Positions 63,809 through 64,000 of a DNA stretch of 64,000 nucleotides are shown in pieces (the stretch's first letter is position 1; each line of letters opens with the position of its first letter). Origin of the DNA: Fimbriimonadaceae bacterium (GTDB taxonomy: Bacteria; Armatimonadota; Fimbriimonadia; Fimbriimonadales; Fimbriimonadaceae). The stretch is taken from the NCBI GenBank assembly GCA_019187105.1, contig JABAQM010000001.1:2200734-2264733 (forward strand), written 5' to 3'. The position numbers and the translations under genes are program-made. The notes under the pieces were generated by a model. The model was given only the letters and a program-made list of their open reading frames with translations, had not been told where the DNA came from and did no database searches.

Positions 63809-64000
63809 TTGAGCGGGTTGCGGATCATCCTGATCGGACCTCCCGGTGTCGGGAAGGGAACGCAAGCGGCTCTTCTGGAACAGCAGCTCCGCGCCAAGCC
63901 CCTTTCCTCGGGGGTTATCTTTCGATCCGAAATCGAGGCCGAAACGGACCTCGGGCGACTCGCCAAGAGCTATATCGACCGTGGAGAACTGGTGCCAAAC
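63809..64000 (+). CDS. adk: Adenylate kinase, cut by the window end
   Basis: Sixty-four codons from a TTG at 63809 to the window edge read SGLRIILIGPPGVGKGTQAALLE and SYIDRGELVPN. The P-loop GPPGVGKGTQA (residues about 9-19) and the RG(E/D)LVP-type segment are those of adenylate kinase, which balances ATP, ADP and AMP. It begins 3 bp after the secY stop, the usual secY-adk order. The rest lies outside the window. Confidence 0.92.
   Translation, partial: MSGLRIILIGPPGVGKGTQAALLEQQLRAKPLSSGVIFRSEIEAETDLGRLAKSYIDRGELVPN

Overview
The window is high-GC DNA from a diderm bacterium. It carries a complete lptC-lptA-lptB-lptF/G set for moving lipopolysaccharide to an outer membrane, a TolC-type outer-membrane channel, many secreted proteins and lipoproteins, a DUF3084 protein next to a YqgF-like nuclease, an AfsR-like (SARP + NB-ARC + TPR) regulator, and HAF-repeat surface proteins. 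Together with a Gram-positive-like order of the alpha operon (L17-truA-L13-S9), this mix best fits Armatimonadota, probably a Fimbriimonadia relative. That assignment is an inference from gene content, not from a marker-gene tree. No rRNA, tRNA or CRISPR array was seen.

Layout. 0.2-9.6 kb: metabolic and secreted genes (PqaA-like protein, M42 peptidase, csaA, ndk, glyA, a lipoprotein, an MFS transporter). 9.6-13.8 kb, minus strand: ribosomal alpha operon rpmJ-rpsM-rpsK-rpoA-rplQ-truA-rplM-rpsI, without rpsD, with a clear promoter, a structured leader and a terminator. 13.9-15.4 kb: a lone atpD with its own promoter and terminator. 15.4-20.5 kb, minus strand: a MacAB-TolC-like tripartite exporter. 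20.7-21.8 kb: class I aldolase. 21.8-27.7 kb: two tandem paralogous HAF-repeat secreted proteins. 28-37 kb, plus strand: an unusual GH2 enzyme, then rlmN-lptC-lptA-lptB-lptF/G-DUF3084-yqgF-like-infA. 37-54 kb: glycosyltransferase, a third HAF-like protein, PspA/IM30, DASS and AI-2E transporters, a tandem Usp, a glutaminase-like protein, pyk, pepF, a rhomboid without its catalytic residues, and a secreted arginine-deiminase-fold protein. 52.6-58.2 kb: an orphan phage terminase-portal pair, a candidate 65-residue gene, and the AfsR-like regulator. 58.2-64 kb: pyrD, then the distal half of the spc operon, rpsN-rpsH-rplF-rplR-rpsE-rpmD-rplO-secY-adk, with adk cut by the window end.

The most interesting signals are in control regions. 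Between the AfsR-like gene and the phage pair, two direct heptamers spaced 11 bp apart lie 7 bp upstream of a -10-like box for a 65-codon ORF that ends just before a strong hairpin. This is the arrangement of the Streptomyces AfsR-afsS circuit, but here it is divergent. A second, different heptamer family covers the regulator's own promoter. Many genes have a TANNNT-like box only 6-9 nt before the start codon, which suggests leaderless mRNAs are common. In the lpt operon the best-supported starts of lptC and lptA are ATC and CTG, both behind strong Shine-Dalgarno sequences. The S10-spc-alpha ribosomal supercluster is broken into at least three pieces lying within 54 kb, and ribosomal protein L30 carries a histone-H1-like Lys/Ala tail as long as the protein itself.
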